Part shown: positions 1-15,271 of the stretch, one piece after another
Numbering within the stretch: position 1 is the first letter of the stretch
Layout of the letters: each line of letters starts with the position of its first letter
Source of the DNA: Cyprinodon diabolis
Taxonomy: Eukaryota > Chordata > Actinopteri > Cyprinodontiformes > Cyprinodontidae
DNA length: 64,000 bases
Assembly: GCA_030533445.1 (NCBI GenBank)
Contig: CM060072.1
Span: 26,311,609 to 26,375,608 of the forward strand
Direction: 5' to 3'
The notes under the pieces: model-generated
What the model was told of the DNA's origin: nothing
Databases searched by the model: none
The model's input: the letters and a program-made list of their open reading frames with translations, nothing else
Position numbers and translations under genes: made by a program

Positions 1-1999
1 TGATCCATAGTAGCGCACTTGTAGGTTTTAAATAGAACAAACCAGAAAAATTGTTATTAACTAGTGCTGCCTGCTCTTTATTGAGTCGCCTTACTTGTTT
101 TCTTTGGCTCCATTATTAAGTCATATTATTTTTTATTATTTAATGCTCATATTTATCCTGGCTGTTCATCAAATGTATTAACAGTTTGTTTTTAGATTAA
201 AATCCAGAAAATGCGATCCACAGTCTGCAGATGTAGAATTTTAATTGTACACTAAATCCTCTTGTTTCTCATCTGTTGACTTCCTGTCTAAGTAATCCTC
301 TCTAATTTAGATTGATATGGAATTGACGTGGCAAAAATAGAGAAGTGGAGAGCGCCAGTGCTTCTGGGAAACAAACAGGGTGGAACCGCTCTGACTGAGC
401 AGAGTTGTGGGCATCAGCTGCATCGATTTATTTATTTTATTTATTTTTTTCCCCACCTGCTGCCAGATCCTTCAGGAAACCTTTGGAAACTATCAAAGTA
501 ACAAAATGTGTAAAGAATAATCTATTTTAAAATTCTTTTTTAGACACTGATGATGATTATAATAAGAGAACAAAAGAAATCCGACTTCTCAAATTTGTGC
601 TTAGTGGGAGGGTGGCTTTCCAAGGTGGCTCAGGGATTTTTCATGAGCAGGCGTGGAGGAGTTGGTTTCCTATGCTACTCCTGTATTGTCTCGTTTTGGC
701 GGTGGCATGTGTTCCCCTCCTTCAAAGCGCTCAGCATCTGAAGGACATGAGGGTCACGTTTTCATAGCCCTTTCTCACATATGTGCAAATAAGAAGGTAA
801 ATGTGTTTTAAAACACTTTTGAGCTCATTGAGTGAATGCATCAGCCTAATTTCTGCATTTGTGGTGAAATGCACTGGAAAGAGCCCTGGGGGAGGGAGGC
901 CAGATGTCAGTCAAAGGGCCGATTTGCTCATAAAATTGAGCGTAGGGGCCTGAAGTTCGGCAAAACAGCTTCAACGTTGCGACCCACTAAAATACATTAA
1001 GATGGCGAGAACCTGATGTCCTTTTTTTCTGTTCTAGGTTTCTTGGACCACTCTTGTAGTTTAAAGCCTCATTTAAATAGGTATATTATTGTAAAAGGGA
1101 AAAGGTCTTTCTGTGTCTGTTGAGCAAAGGTAGGATCATTCTTTCTTCCATCAAGGAAGAGCCTCCAAGTTCAGTTTTATATCTCCATGTTTTAAACTCA
1201 TAGAAAAGATTATATATATTTGGAAGCTATTAGGTTATGCTTTTAGGAGAGGAGAGTCTGTCTGTCTATGTACAGCATAACTTGGAATAATATGAATGGA
1301 TTGTATGGATATTCTTTCACAAGTTAGTCTCATGCCAAGGGAACAATTAATTTAAGTTTGGTAACGATCCAGATCATAGCTATAGACATAGTCTACTATG
1401 TATATAGTATATAGCTATTTACTAAATATTACGTATAGTATAGTATAGTATATGTTTTATATTGTAAATGGCTGTAGATCCTATATTCTGTCTATGTATC
1501 TAATTTGTGTGCACCATCAACACCAAGTCAAATTCCTTGTAAGTGCAAATCTACTTGGCAATAACTTGATTCTGATTCTGATGAGTCACGATTTGCTGCT
1601 TGGAGGAGGTCTGTGGTCACAGAGGGCTTTACTTGTTGTTTCTTAAATTGATAATAAATTGTTATATTTTATGATGATGAAAGAAAAACCTTATTGGGAT
1701 TTTTTTTCTTACCCGGTTATGATTTTTCTCCCAATTCCTTCTAAATTATATTTGTGTTCGAAACTCTGATAACAAATTTACCTAAATTTGAAAATAGGAG
1801 CTCTGTAAGATTTGAAATAGAATTAAGAAAAGAAAAACAGTCCTTAAAACTTAAATTGACCAACAAACATAAAGAAATTCACTAACTGGATACTATTTCA
1901 AATTTCCTTCACATTGACCTTTTTTTTAACCGTTTCTGTATTAAAATCCTGTCCTACTGTTTATCAGGTAACTAACTTCTCTCACCATCTTTCCTTTAG
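1..1999. other. Non-coding stretch, probably the last intron of the gene ending at 2284
   Basis: No convincing coding exon is visible on either strand; the short open frames lack any recognisable protein character. A pyrimidine-rich 3' splice site (ttcctttag) closes the stretch at 1998-1999, so at least its right part is inferred to be an intron. It holds A/T-rich sequence, TATAG-type short repeats at about 1380-1455 and one copy of a dispersed fish repeat (1506-1582). Confidence 0.5.
1506..1582 (-). repeat. Dispersed fish repeat fragment, copy 1
   Basis: The reverse complement matches 31396-31470: both share the core TTATTGCCAAGTAG and the downstream GGTGTTGATGGTGCA, with a short GATTCT-type repeat at one end. 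The two copies lie in opposite orientation. Family not identified; it looks like the end of a retroelement. Confidence 0.6.
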
Positions 2000-2284
2000 G
2001 TCATCACCCTCAGCTCTTCCCAGTCAGCCTCACCAGTAACCAGCACCGTTCCCAGTGCCACTTCCACACTGCAGCCCTTGGTAAAACTAGAGCCCGGCAG
2101 CGGCCCTGGACTCACGGCTTCGCGGCCTCTGCAGAAGTACATCGTTGTGTCTCTTCCCTCGTCTGCCTCCTCCTTGGAGACCAAGACCTCTGTGCTACCG
2201 ACCTCAATTTCCTCAACTCCAGTCGACGGAGTGAAAATGGAACGCTCCGATTCCCCTGCAGCAAGCACCCAGTCCCCACACTGA
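2000..2284 (+). CDS. Last coding exon of an unidentified Ser/Thr/Pro-rich, probably nuclear protein
   Basis: An AG acceptor at 1998-1999 opens a frame of 94 codons that starts on a codon boundary (VITLSSSQSASP) and stops at TGA 2282-2284. The peptide is rich in Ser, Thr and Pro, has no membrane segment or recognisable domain, and contains two matches to the SUMO consensus psi-K-x-E (VKLE and VKME). Such low-complexity tails are common in transcription factors and chromatin proteins, which is the basis for 'probably nuclear'; the family itself is not recognised. Upstream exons are not found in the window, so the gene starts beyond the left edge. A polyadenylation signal follows 222 bp after the stop. 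Exon status rests on the splice site, open frame, higher GC than the flanks and the poly(A) signal. Confidence 0.62.
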   Translation, partial: VITLSSSQSASPVTSTVPSATSTLQPLVKLEPGSGPGLTASRPLQKYIVVSLPSSASSLETKTSVLPTSISSTPVDGVKMERSDSPAASTQSPH

Positions 2285-2505
2285 TATGAGCATAGCAGGA
2301 GAAGGTCCTTCTCATGTCCGGGTTTGTCTTTGAATGAACCTAAATGGGTCGTAGAGCGGACAGAATTATTTGAACTCTTGACTTAATAGAGCGAACATGG
2401 CCAGACTTTGTAAATATCTTAATGCTCAATGAAAGCTGATCAGTTTGTGAAATCATCAGCCTTTCAGCTCATATTCTAACTGATTTCATGTCTTTTTTAC
2501 GCTAA

Positions 2506-2511
2506 AATAAA
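2506..2511 (+). terminator. Polyadenylation signal AATAAA of the left-hand gene
   Basis: A canonical AATAAA lies about 220 bp after the stop codon, followed by a T/G-rich stretch (TTGTTGTGTGTG) typical of the downstream element. It marks the likely 3' end of the transcript. Confidence 0.6.
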
Positions 2512-2529
2512 TCTGATTTTGTATAAAAT

Positions 2530-3480
2530 CCTGCACATTGTTGTGTGTGAAATTCCTTTTAGTCATTAGATCAACCGTTTTTTTTTGTGTTTTTTTTTTA
2601 AGGCCAGTGGTGATACTGATTATTTAACATCAGTCCAACTGATCCCTGATGACTGCTGCAAGTTTTTTGAATGATGACTTTTTGAAGCTTTGTCTTCCTC
2701 AATTTTCAGGATAAAATCACACAATAAATCTGAATTGATACAGGACAGGAACGTTTATTCACAAATCAGACAAAACATGAACAACAGCAGATGGAGGGAG
2801 CATGAAAGCATGCGCTTCATGTGATCTCAAGGCATGGCTGCCTAATGCGGTGCTGAACCAGCGAATACACGCATTTATTAGCAGAAATAAGAGGAGGTGC
2901 TAATCGGCCCAAAATATGGGCTGGTTGATTTATCAGTCCATCACAAGCTGATAGTATGAAACATAACGAATGTAATACAACAAAAACTGCACTTACTAAT
3001 GGTTAAATAAGTCATAATTAAAACAGAGCTTTTCATTTTGGCCATACAGTTGAGGTGAAGAGGTTAAACATGCTAAGGAAGATGTCTGAATTTTTAGAAG
3101 AGATCTGAGGCACTCTGGAGGAAAGTTATTAAAAATCCTTATTCGTACATTGTCATAAAAACATCCCAACGCATTTCAGCATGAAGGGCCTCTATCAGGG
3201 TGATGGCAAATTTTTGTCAGTCTGCTTGAGTGTTGGTTAAAATGACACAGTTGGTCAGCTTCTGCAGGTAAGTGATCACATGATCAGTATGACCTGTGAC
3301 AGAAACTACTACATACATAAAAAACATATACAGCGTTTTATATAAATAGGACACAGAGGAGTAAAGATACACAACCAGAGTAAGTGTAAAAACTGCCAAA
3401 AATCACACATTTAAAAAAATCCCGATGGTCTACAGATAACCAGAGAGGAAGATGGCAGGAAACTACGGAAACCGGCAAAA
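2530..3480. other. Intergenic DNA without recognised genes
   Basis: Between the left-hand gene and the 3.2-kb inverted-repeat element I see only A/T-rich sequence with T runs and no protein-like frame. Nothing here can be assigned to a known repeat family by eye. Confidence 0.5.
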
Positions 3481-4452
3481 GTCAAGTTCTCCATTTTTAC
3501 CACTAATCTCTATTCACTGGATTGCTGATTGCCCGTTGGTAGTATGGGGTTGAAGTGAATCCACCGGCCGCCATATTGGTACTCCCTAGTTAGACCGGTC
3601 GCAATGTACACAAAATGTTCACTACAGCATCGAACAATGATGATTTCCTCATTGTCAGGGGGGCTTAAGACTTTTAAACTAAAGTTAAATTAATCACTTT
3701 GATAAACACTTTTCTGTTTCATAGCATAAGTAGATTATTTAACTTATAATTAAAAAAAAAATGGGCTCACATTGCATAGTGTATGAAGTCAATGTCTTAG
3801 AATCATGTAATATATTATACAAATCAATCAGGACAAAATTAATGTGTTGATGGAGCCTAATAATAAAGATGTACCAAAAGTGATAAATTGATGATGTACA
3901 TATAACATATATGTATTGATTACTTTTTTTTTTTGGTTATTACATATGATTTCAAGATTTTACAAAAACCTTTCTGTTAATGCAGTAGTATTTTCCTATT
4001 TGCAAATTGAGCATACGTGATGCCATGCACTGTTATATGTGTCTGTGCATTAGCCTTTAAAAATCTTTGAGTTTTTTCGTCAATATGACATGCAATATAT
4101 TTCAGCACATGACTTTTTCAAATGAGAAAAACAAACACTACAAAAACGGCAGCATCAGCCAATTAATAAAAAAATTACTACATTGACATTTCACAGTGAA
4201 TTACTTATTCACAAAAGATCAGTCAGCCAACAACATAAGACAGAGAGGAGGTACAGAACAACTCGGTCATCCAGGATTCATACAGGAGGAACCAAAGGGA
4301 TGTTCTCATTTTATTATTACTTATCTTATTCATTTATCCTTATTTTGGTCCATTGAATATGTTTAAAAACGTAATTTCCATCACATTTTCTAAAATGAGA
4401 CATTCAGAAAGTTGCTGTCTTGTGTCATGATAAGTTTTTTATATAATCTACC

Positions 4453-4761
4453 ATGGCTGAAACAATTAATCCGATTAATCGATTATTGAAATAATCGTCA
4501 GCTAATTTACTAATTGATTAATTGTTCAATGGAGTAAAGAGATTCTAAAACATGCCTTTTGCATTTGAAATAAAAAAATGTTTTATATCTGTCAATATGC
4601 TCTATCCAGAACTCCTGGGGTGGCAAAGTTTTAGCTTCCCCTGCTTTAATTTGGTAAAAACTCTTCTTTAAGGAATCTTTGGCTCTCCAATAATTAATCG
4701 ATTCATTGAATAAGTAATCGACAGATTCATCTATTTGGAAAATAATCGTTAGTTGCAGCCA
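4453..4761. mobile_element. MITE rich in TTAATCGATTA motifs, copy 1
   Basis: The ends are imperfect inverted repeats (ATGGCTGAAAC on the left, GTTGCAGCCAT on the right) and the body is full of ATTAATCGATTATT-type palindromes. A second copy lies at 10656-10887 in the same orientation and shares the internal phrase CTAAAACATGCCTTT. This is a very common non-autonomous element in teleosts. No clear target duplication was found. Confidence 0.65.
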
Positions 4762-5366
4762 TAGAATTATACAGCCTCCCAGTCTCAGTTCTCAGTTGTA
4801 GAAAAAGACTAATTAGATAATGAGTTAAGATTTTTTAATCCTTAGCCTTTTACCAAATATTCACACACAGTGTAGTTTGCATGGGATTCGATGCACTGGT
4901 TCCTGTATTAGTGTCAGTAATCCACTAATATCTTATTAGTTTCCTATTGTTTATTTTACTTGAACTGCATTAAATAACTAATAAATACAGTTGTGAAATT
5001 CTATGTTTACAATATATTTAGGGTGAAAAAATTTTCGTAAGGCCCATTCTGCTTTACTTCAATTCTCTGAAAATCACCATAATATAGAAAATAATGTAAA
5101 TTGTGTGAAAATTTTCCACATAGCTACAGATCACTTATTGTTATTCAGTAACATTTACTCTGATATAAAAATTCTGCCACTTTTTTCAGTTAAATCCTCT
5201 GAAAACCTTGAACCTATAGCTGCACCTGTCCTCATAGCCTTTCATTCTAACCGGGACAAGGGTTTCCTGTCCAAACTATTTAAAGATCTCACTCCAAGGT
5301 TTGGTGAAAATTTGGCAGTACTATGACTTCTCCATACAAGTTAATGGTAAATCTGACATCATTTCG

Positions 5367-5458
5367 ACTAGTCAGAATGTAATTAGAAATATCTCGAATC
5401 GCTATTTTGACTAGTCAAAATATAATTAGAAATATCTTAGATCGCTAAAACGTCTAGT
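5367..5458 (+). repeat. Two-unit tandem repeat (about 47 bp per unit)
   Basis: The unit begins GACTAGTCA and runs through ATTAGAAATATCT to ATCGCT; two imperfect units follow each other, with part of a third GACTAGTC-like motif after them. It lies inside the 3.2-kb element. Confidence 0.6.
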
Positions 5459-5911
5459 CATAAAACAATTTGAGATATCTTAAATGTAAAGGTGTTATAA
5501 CCGAATTTATGTTAAAGCAGCTTGCCATAAAGCCCTGGTACTATACCATAGGACACATCGGCGTATATATGGATTTCCTTGAATACATAAGTGTCAATTT
5601 AAAAAAATTACCCCATCTCAATATTTTTATAAGTGAGATACTTTTATTAAAAAAAGTACTAACCCATTATAAAAACCCTAAAGCCCAATCAATGATGCAA
5701 TACATGAGAATTTACTTTAAAATTCAAGAGTCCTTTTGTGTGTTTTTTTTCTTCTTTTTTTATTTTAAATAACTCTGTTCTATGATCTTTTATTTTTGTT
5801 TTCTAATTGTGTATAGGTTCTCTGTATGATTCTATTTGTTATATTATACATACTCTGCTCAGCTTCTTAAGATATTCAATTTATAACTTGGTATAATTGT
5901 TTTTATATGTA

Positions 5912-6479
5912 TGGGAGCCCATTTCTACCATTCTGTAAAACAAAAAAAAAAAAAGAAAATCTCATTATAATGAGATAGTAACTCAATATAATGAGATAGT
6001 ATCTCATTATAATGAGACAATAAAAAATAATTTCTTTAAAGCTTCAAAAACTAGAACTGCATGCAAATTATTTGAATTAAATTAGATAACATTGCTAGAC
6101 ACATGCTTTAAAAAAACTGTAGTTTCTGAAGTGCTGATTTTTTTCAGCGTGGTCTCGATAGTTTCCTCTGGTATATTCCTTTCTCTCAGGAAATCACTCA
6201 GGCCATTGATTCTGTGATCCTACACTGGAAGAAAAGATACACAAGACCATCCTCATATGTTTTCAATGAAATACAAAGTTAGTCATACTACAAATTATAA
6301 TTTTACCTGAAAAACTAATTATAATATAGTCACTCATAATGCCATCCATTATGAGATTGAGTTAGCATCTCATTATAATGAGCTACTATCTCATTATAAT
6401 CCAATAAATAAATAAATAAATAATTACCTCATTATAATGAGATAATATTTTTTTACAGAGTGGTGGAAACGGGCTTCCA
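5912..6479. mobile_element. Nested MITE with an array of ATCTCATTATAATGAGAT palindromes
   Basis: The ends are inverted: TGGGAGCCCATTTCTACC on the left against the reverse complement of GGTGGAAACGGGCTTCCA on the right, each followed by a TTTTACAGA-type motif. Both outer ends abut TA, consistent with a TA target duplication. Just inside each end lie several copies of an 18-bp perfect palindrome, ATCTCATTATAATGAGAT, separated by AGTA-type spacers (5964-6022 and 6350-6445). There is no coding frame. Confidence 0.7.
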
Positions 6480-6908
6480 TAGGTATGCCTTGTAATACTT
6501 TGATTCTTCAATAAGAAAAAAAACAACAATATAAAAAAAAAAAAAAAAAAAAAGGATTTCCATAGCTTAGTACATTGACTTGTTGTATAAGTGATAAAAA
6601 TACTGTAATTGGACCAACAGGCTTTCAATAGCTTTCTTCTCATCTCCGAGGTAGTGGGGTACACCAGTATGGCGGCCTGTAGCTTCCCCTTTTCGGTCAA
6701 TCAGCAATCCAGTGAATAAATATAGATGAGTGATTTTAACCCGAGGAACAAATAAAGAAGTTAATAGGTAACTGTAATGTTTTATTACATGCAGGCATTT
6801 TATTTTGAAAAGACAGCTCTACGCATCAGATCTATTTCCTGTTTGTTGGATTTTTTTTTTTTTTTTTTGAATGACAGGAGCTAGCTGTATTGATTTGTTC
6901 AGAAGGTA

Positions 6909-8156
6909 CACTATATTGCCAAAAGTATTTGCTCACCTGCCTTGACTCACATATGAGCTTAAGTGACATCCCGTTCCTAATCCATAGGGTTCAATATGAC
7001 GTCGGTCCACCCTTTGCAGCTAGAACAGCTTCAACTCTTCTGGGAAGGCTGTCCACAAGGTTTAGGAGTGTGTTTATGGGAATTTTTGACCATTCTTCCA
7101 GAAGCGCATTTGTGAGGTCGCACACTGATGTTGGACGAGAAGGCCTGGCTCTCAGTCTCCGCTCTAATTCATCCCAAAGGTGTTCTATCGGGTTGAGGTC
7201 AGGACTCTGTGCAGGCCAGTCAAGTTCATCCACACCAGACTCTGTCATCCATGTCTTTATGGACCTTGCTTTGTGCACTGGTGCACAGTCATGTTGGAAG
7301 AGGAAGGGGCCAGCTCCAAACTGTTCCCACAAAGTTGGGAGCATGGAATTGTCCAAAATGTCTTGGTATGCTGAAGCATTCAGAGTTCCTTTCACTGGAA
7401 CTAAGGGGCCAAGCCCAGCTCCTGAAAAACAACCCCACACCATAATCCCCCCTCCACCAAACTTTACACTTGGCACAATGCAGTCAGACAAGTACCGTTC
7501 TCCTGGCAACCGCCAAACCCAGACCCGTCCATCAGATTGCCAGATGGAGAAGCGCGATTCGTCACTCCAGAGAACGCGTCTCCACTGCTCTAGAGTCCAG
7601 TGGCGGCGTGCTTTACACCACCGCATCCGACGCTTTGCATTGCACTTGGTTATGTATGGCTTGGATGCAGCTGCTCGACCATGGAAACCCATTCCATGAA
7701 GCTCTCTGCGCACTGTTCTTGAGCTAATCTGAAGGCCACATGAAGTTTGGAGGTCTGTAGTGATTGACTCTGCAGAAAGTTGGCGACCTCTTCGCACTAT
7801 GCGCTTCAGCATCCGCTGACCCCGCTCCGTCAGTTTACGTGGCCTACCACTTCGTGGCTGAGTTGCTGTCGTTCCCAAACACTTCCATTTTCTTATAATA
7901 CAGCTGACAGTTGACTGTGGAATATTTAGGAGCGAGGAAATTTCACGACTGGATTTGTTGCACAGGTGGCATCCTATCACAGTTCCACGCTGGAATTCAC
8001 TGAGCTCCTGAGAGCGACCCATTCTTTCACAAATGTTTGTAAAAACAGTCTGCATGCCTAGGTGCTTGAATTTATACACCTGTGGCCATGGAAGTGATTG
8101 GAACACCTGATTCCAATAATTTGGATGGGTGAGCAAATACTTTTGGCAATATAGTG
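6909..8156 (-). mobile_element. Complete Tc1-family DNA transposon
   Basis: The element is 1248 bp long. Its terminal inverted repeats are perfect over the outer 29 bp and begin CACTATATTGCCAAAAG; the dinucleotide TA flanks each end (6907-6908 and 8157-8158), the hallmark of Tc1/mariner insertion. One uninterrupted transposase gene fills the interior. It sits directly against the first coding exon of sat2. Perfect ends and an intact gene suggest a young insertion, or a copy from a recently active family; this is an inference. Confidence 0.95.
6991..8022 (-). CDS. Tc1-family transposase, intact
   Basis: It cuts and pastes its own element by binding the terminal inverted repeats and catalysing strand transfer at TA sites in the nucleus. 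The frame gives 343 residues from the Met at 8022 ([11 protein letters not shown]), the usual length for Tc1; an in-frame Met at 8054 would add 11. Two N-terminal helix-turn-helix regions (about 1-110) are separated by a GRPR AT-hook-like motif at 59-62. The catalytic triad is visible: Asp154 in WSDESRF, Asp245 in QHDCAPVH and Glu280 in [11 protein letters not shown], with exactly 34 residues between the last two (DD34E). The glycine-rich loop GGGGIMVWG is present. There is no frameshift or stop, so the protein is predicted to be complete. It reads away from sat2. Confidence 0.95.
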   Translation of the reverse strand: MGRSQELSEFQRGTVIGCHLCNKSSREISSLLNIPQSTVSCIIRKWKCLGTTATQPRSGRPRKLTERGQRMLKRIVRRGRQLSAESITTDLQTSCGLQISSRTVRRELHGMGFHGRAAASKPYITKCNAKRRMRWCKARRHWTLEQWRRVLWSDESRFSIWQSDGRVWVWRLPGERYLSDCIVPSVKFGGGGIMVWGCFSGAGLGPLVPVKGTLNASAYQDILDNSMLPTLWEQFGAGPFLFQHDCAPVHKARSIKTWMTESGVDELDWPAQSPDLNPIEHLWDELERRLRARPSRPTSVCDLTNALLEEWSKIPINTLLNLVDSLPRRVEAVLAAKGGPTSY

Positions 8157-8173
8157 TATCTACTGTTGTAGTC

Positions 8174-12070
<3,897 letters not shown>

Positions 12071-12372
12071 TTTAACTACCCCATACTTTAATTTCTGAAA
12101 TATAGATAAATTCAGGTAATCCACATTTGATTTATCCAGGTTTTCACCAACAGATGTTTGCAAATGCTGCTACATCAAGTGGCTAATTAAATGGCTGTTA
12201 TAATTATTGATTTAAAATTTGCTGCCCAAGTGAATTTATTTTTCATTTTGCTATCCTTTTTTTATTACCTCACAGTCATATATGTGTATATTGTTGAGGA
12301 GTTTAAGAATATAATAGATAACGAGAACCCTTTATTGGCGCACAGCAAATATGGAGTGAACTGTTATCCATT

Positions 12373-12433
12373 AAAGTTGCTTTAAAAATCTCTTAATTAA
12401 AAAAAAAAAAAAAAAGGTTTTTAAAGCAACTTT
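12373..12433. repeat. Perfect inverted repeat (16-bp arms) around an A-rich loop
   Basis: AAAGTTGCTTTAAAAA (12373-12388) is the exact reverse complement of the arm at 12418-12433; the loop contains an A17 run. It lies in the inferred sat2 3' UTR, just before an AATAAA at 12438-12443. It could be the remnant of a small MITE or form an RNA hairpin. Confidence 0.7.
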
Positions 12434-12437
12434 GCTC

Positions 12438-12443
12438 AATAAA
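12438..12443 (+). terminator. Candidate polyadenylation signal of sat2
   Basis: AATAAA about 370 bp after the sat2 stop codon, in A/T-rich sequence. It is the first canonical signal seen downstream of the stop on this strand. Confidence 0.4.
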
Positions 12444-13656
12444 AAGTCAAACACATAGGAAGAATCAAAGAGATGGCCAAATGGTTTGACAAAGGAATGA
12501 CTGTAAATTCCCAAGCTGCACATCAGCCAATTTTATGCATCCCAATAACTACTTTATATTAATTGTGTTCCCCTCGGGAAATAAGAGGACCTGGGAGCAG
12601 ATAAAAATAAAACGATAAAACTTTTGATCTGGTTAGTTGGAATTTTTAATTCAATCATATTTGGTCTACAAAGGCGCTATATAAGTACCGTACATGCCAT
12701 TTACCATTTTACCATTTACAATAAAGCTAGAAGCTAATGCCACAATTGCATCATATTAATACAATAAGTCTGATTTTTGATTTAGAACAATCCTTCATTA
12801 GTGCAGCTTTAGTCTAACTTTCTCATTTATACTGTTACACTAAACAAGAAAAATGATTCTTAGAAATACAGCTATTGACTGAAAACAGTTAATTCATTAA
12901 CTGCATCAGGGCACTGGATTCTTGACTGATAGCTCAACAGACTATATTTTTCCAGAGCTGCTTAGCATCACTGACGGTGTACATGAAACTGCCAGTTGTC
13001 TAATATCCCATAGCCATACCTCCAGTCTTTGATACAGTGAAAGCCTTACTCCTGCGGGTCATACGGACAACACGTTTCCAGGATATGTCATATATATGCC
13101 ACTCCAACCTGTGGAAAACCTGTATCCCTCATATAATTGTCATTGTGATCCAAAGGATCCTCTCACAATTTGTGCACTGATTGTTATTTCATCATTTTTT
13201 TATTTAGCTTTATATAACATTTTTACAAGAAACAAATAAATTTCAGAAGTGTTTAAAAACACACTGACAATTAAAAAAAAACATTATACAGGAGAAAGCT
13301 AATTTAGAATAGTTAAAAGTTGGTCGTGTATGTCCAAAAGGAGGGGGGAAAAAAAGACATTTTAAACTATTTGATTAGTCAATGAAGTATCTTGTTTTAA
13401 CTGCTTTTTGGTTTAAAAGTCCTTTTGTGATGTTTTGCTTAAGTTCTTCCCCCCTCAGAATTAAATAGTGTCTTCAATGAAACGACACTTCATTGTTTAC
13501 TGAACACCTCAAAGCTAGCCTGCCCTGGACCAGGTCTTCTGTTCAGAATACGTAACCATGGTGACTAGCCTCACTAAAGCCTCTTTCCCTCTGAAAATAT
13601 CAGGTTAAAGTGTGTTTTTCAAACATGGGTCGACTCGCTAACAATCGCTAATTGGC

Positions 13657-14181
13657 TCCCTTCCCACTGGCAAATTAAGTTGGTCTAACCCCTTGCTGGC
13701 AGCTGTGTGGCTTCTGTCCCCCCACTGCTGCATGTCTGGTTACACCATCACGCTGGGTAAGCATTGATGATGTCATTAGTGCGACAGAAATCATGAAAGT
13801 AAACAATGGAGAGCAATATGTCAGGAAGCCAAGGAATTAGTGTGCTTTATTGTTTCACTCTATTATCTGTCTGAATCCCTCTCACCAGAGCTGCTCCATG
13901 TTTATGGAATTTAAGCAGAGTTGTTTCGGCTTGTTAGTTCAGAAGCAACTGCCGTGGTGTGCCTATGTCCGAATGTTGCGTTCAATGGTATTACATAATT
14001 AAGTGGGTCAACCTGGCTCTGGTGGTTCATAGCATGCCGATCAGAACTGAGGCGATTTAAACGTGGGTAGCTGGCTGAGTCGTTTGACCCAAGTAGACAC
14101 ACGTCAGTTATCTCTTCCCGCTGCCAATAAAAGTCACTTATCCCCCGCTGGAAACAGGTTTTTCAGCCAGTGGGAAAGGGG
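13657..14181. mobile_element. Possible non-autonomous DNA element with CCCTTTCCCACTGGC-type ends
   Basis: CCCTTCCCACTGGC on the left is mirrored by GCCAGTGGGAAAGGG on the right, 0.5 kb apart. No coding frame and no obvious target duplication are present, so the assignment is tentative. Confidence 0.4.
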
Positions 14182-14457
14182 TATAAGAATGAATCCACCT
14201 TTATTGTACCAGAAAGTCTAGGTTAAATCTGAAGTTTCCTCGCTAACTCAGGAGTCCTGCTTCGTGATACAAGCCTCAGCTGTATCGGGGTAGTTCTCAG
14301 CTCAGTGCTTACTGGTGATCAGCTCCTTAAGTCCAAGACCATGGTTCTTATTCAGGAAAAGGTGCCTTGCCTTCTTAATGTTGATGGGGGATCTCTGTCT
14401 TAGCTTGTTACATACTACACATGAATCAAGACATTTATTCCATACAGAAAAAGAATG

Positions 14458-14640
14458 GTAAATGGCTTGCACTTATATAACTCACTGATAGAAGCAATGC
14501 TGCCGCACACTGGCGCCGCTGGGCCCTCTGATCACCATCAGTAGGCAATGCAGGTGAAGTGTCTTGCCTGAGGACACAATGTCACTGACAGCAATGTCGG
14601 CTTGAACCGACAACCCTCCGGTTACAACTTTTTGAAGATA
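14458..14640 (-). repeat. SINE-like repeat, inverted and shortened copy
   Basis: Read on the minus strand it contains GGTTCAAGCCGAC (B-box-like), GGCAAGACACTTCACC, GGTGATCAGAGGGCCCA and CGGCGCCAGTG, matching in order the element at 26985-27255, and it ends in the same AAGCCATTTACCATT tail. A middle-to-tail segment is missing compared with that copy. Confidence 0.7.
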
Positions 14641-15271
14641 TTAATCCGGCTGCATATTATTCTGAATCTTTGATTTAGAATAATATGTCTATAAGTGATG
14701 TATAGAAATGAGTCATGTTTATTTATTGAGCACACTTAACAACCAGCCCTACCAAACCTTATGTTAGTAATCCTTGCAGTGTACCGGTACATTAATGGGG
14801 ATCATTACTCTGATCCGTAGCCTTCCAAGGTTTTCATCTGTTTGACTTTTTTAGGGAGATAAAATGTTACAGTGGAACAGGTACAACATATGTTTTTTTA
14901 ATTTGAAAAACAACTTAAAAACATTTTTTACATTAACATGTAATTAACATGATCACATATTCTTTATTCAGATAACTTTATCGCTTCTAGTCGTATAAAA
15001 AGTACAGGATTATCAATCTTTAAGCCTGCTGATTGTTATTGATTACAAATCATCTAAGTACAGAAAAGGAAAGTTAAGTTGCAGTGACAGTTTAAACATT
15101 AAAAATCTTGTAACGCATTGCTTGGGATAAAATATCTGCTACAGTTTACAGTGAATTCATAAATTCAATTTCCATTAATTACTCACACTGTAATTTCTTA
15201 GTGATTTAAACCTTTATGTTAGGTGAAGGAAAAGAAAGGATCTGCTGAAGTGGCTTTTCCTTGTAGGACCC

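Larger units (their letters stand above)
3486..6745. mobile_element. Degenerate 3.2-kb element with terminal inverted repeats, carrying nested insertions
   Basis: The left end (about 3500-3600) and the reverse complement of the right end (about 6630-6745) share TATTCACTGGATTGCTGATT and further out CCGGCCGCCATA-type sequence, so they are inverted ends of one element. The interior lacks a usable transposase frame; it is A/T-rich and hosts a MITE at 4453-4761, a two-unit tandem repeat at 5367-5458 and a second MITE at 5912-6479. Target duplications could not be defined and the superfamily is unassigned. Fish sequences of this type occur as multicopy families (from memory). Confidence 0.5.
12444..15271. 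other. Intergenic region between the convergent genes sat2 and claudin
   Basis: No protein-like exon is visible. It contains a repeat tail near 12640-12720 (CGCTATATAAGTAC and CCATTTACCATTTTACC, as at the end of the SINE-like element at 26985), an inverted-repeat-bounded segment at 13657-14181 and an inverted SINE-like copy at 14458-14640. The claudin 3' UTR probably occupies the right part. Confidence 0.5.

Noticed and set aside
5470..5772. 100-codon plus-strand frame in the 3.2-kb element
   Set aside because: A/T-rich, ends in a T-run-encoded Phe tract, no motif. It could be a transposase relic but I cannot support it.
6890..7727. Long plus-strand frame of 269 codons inside the Tc1 element
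   Set aside because: It is the antisense shadow of the intact transposase gene, with no protein-like features of its own.
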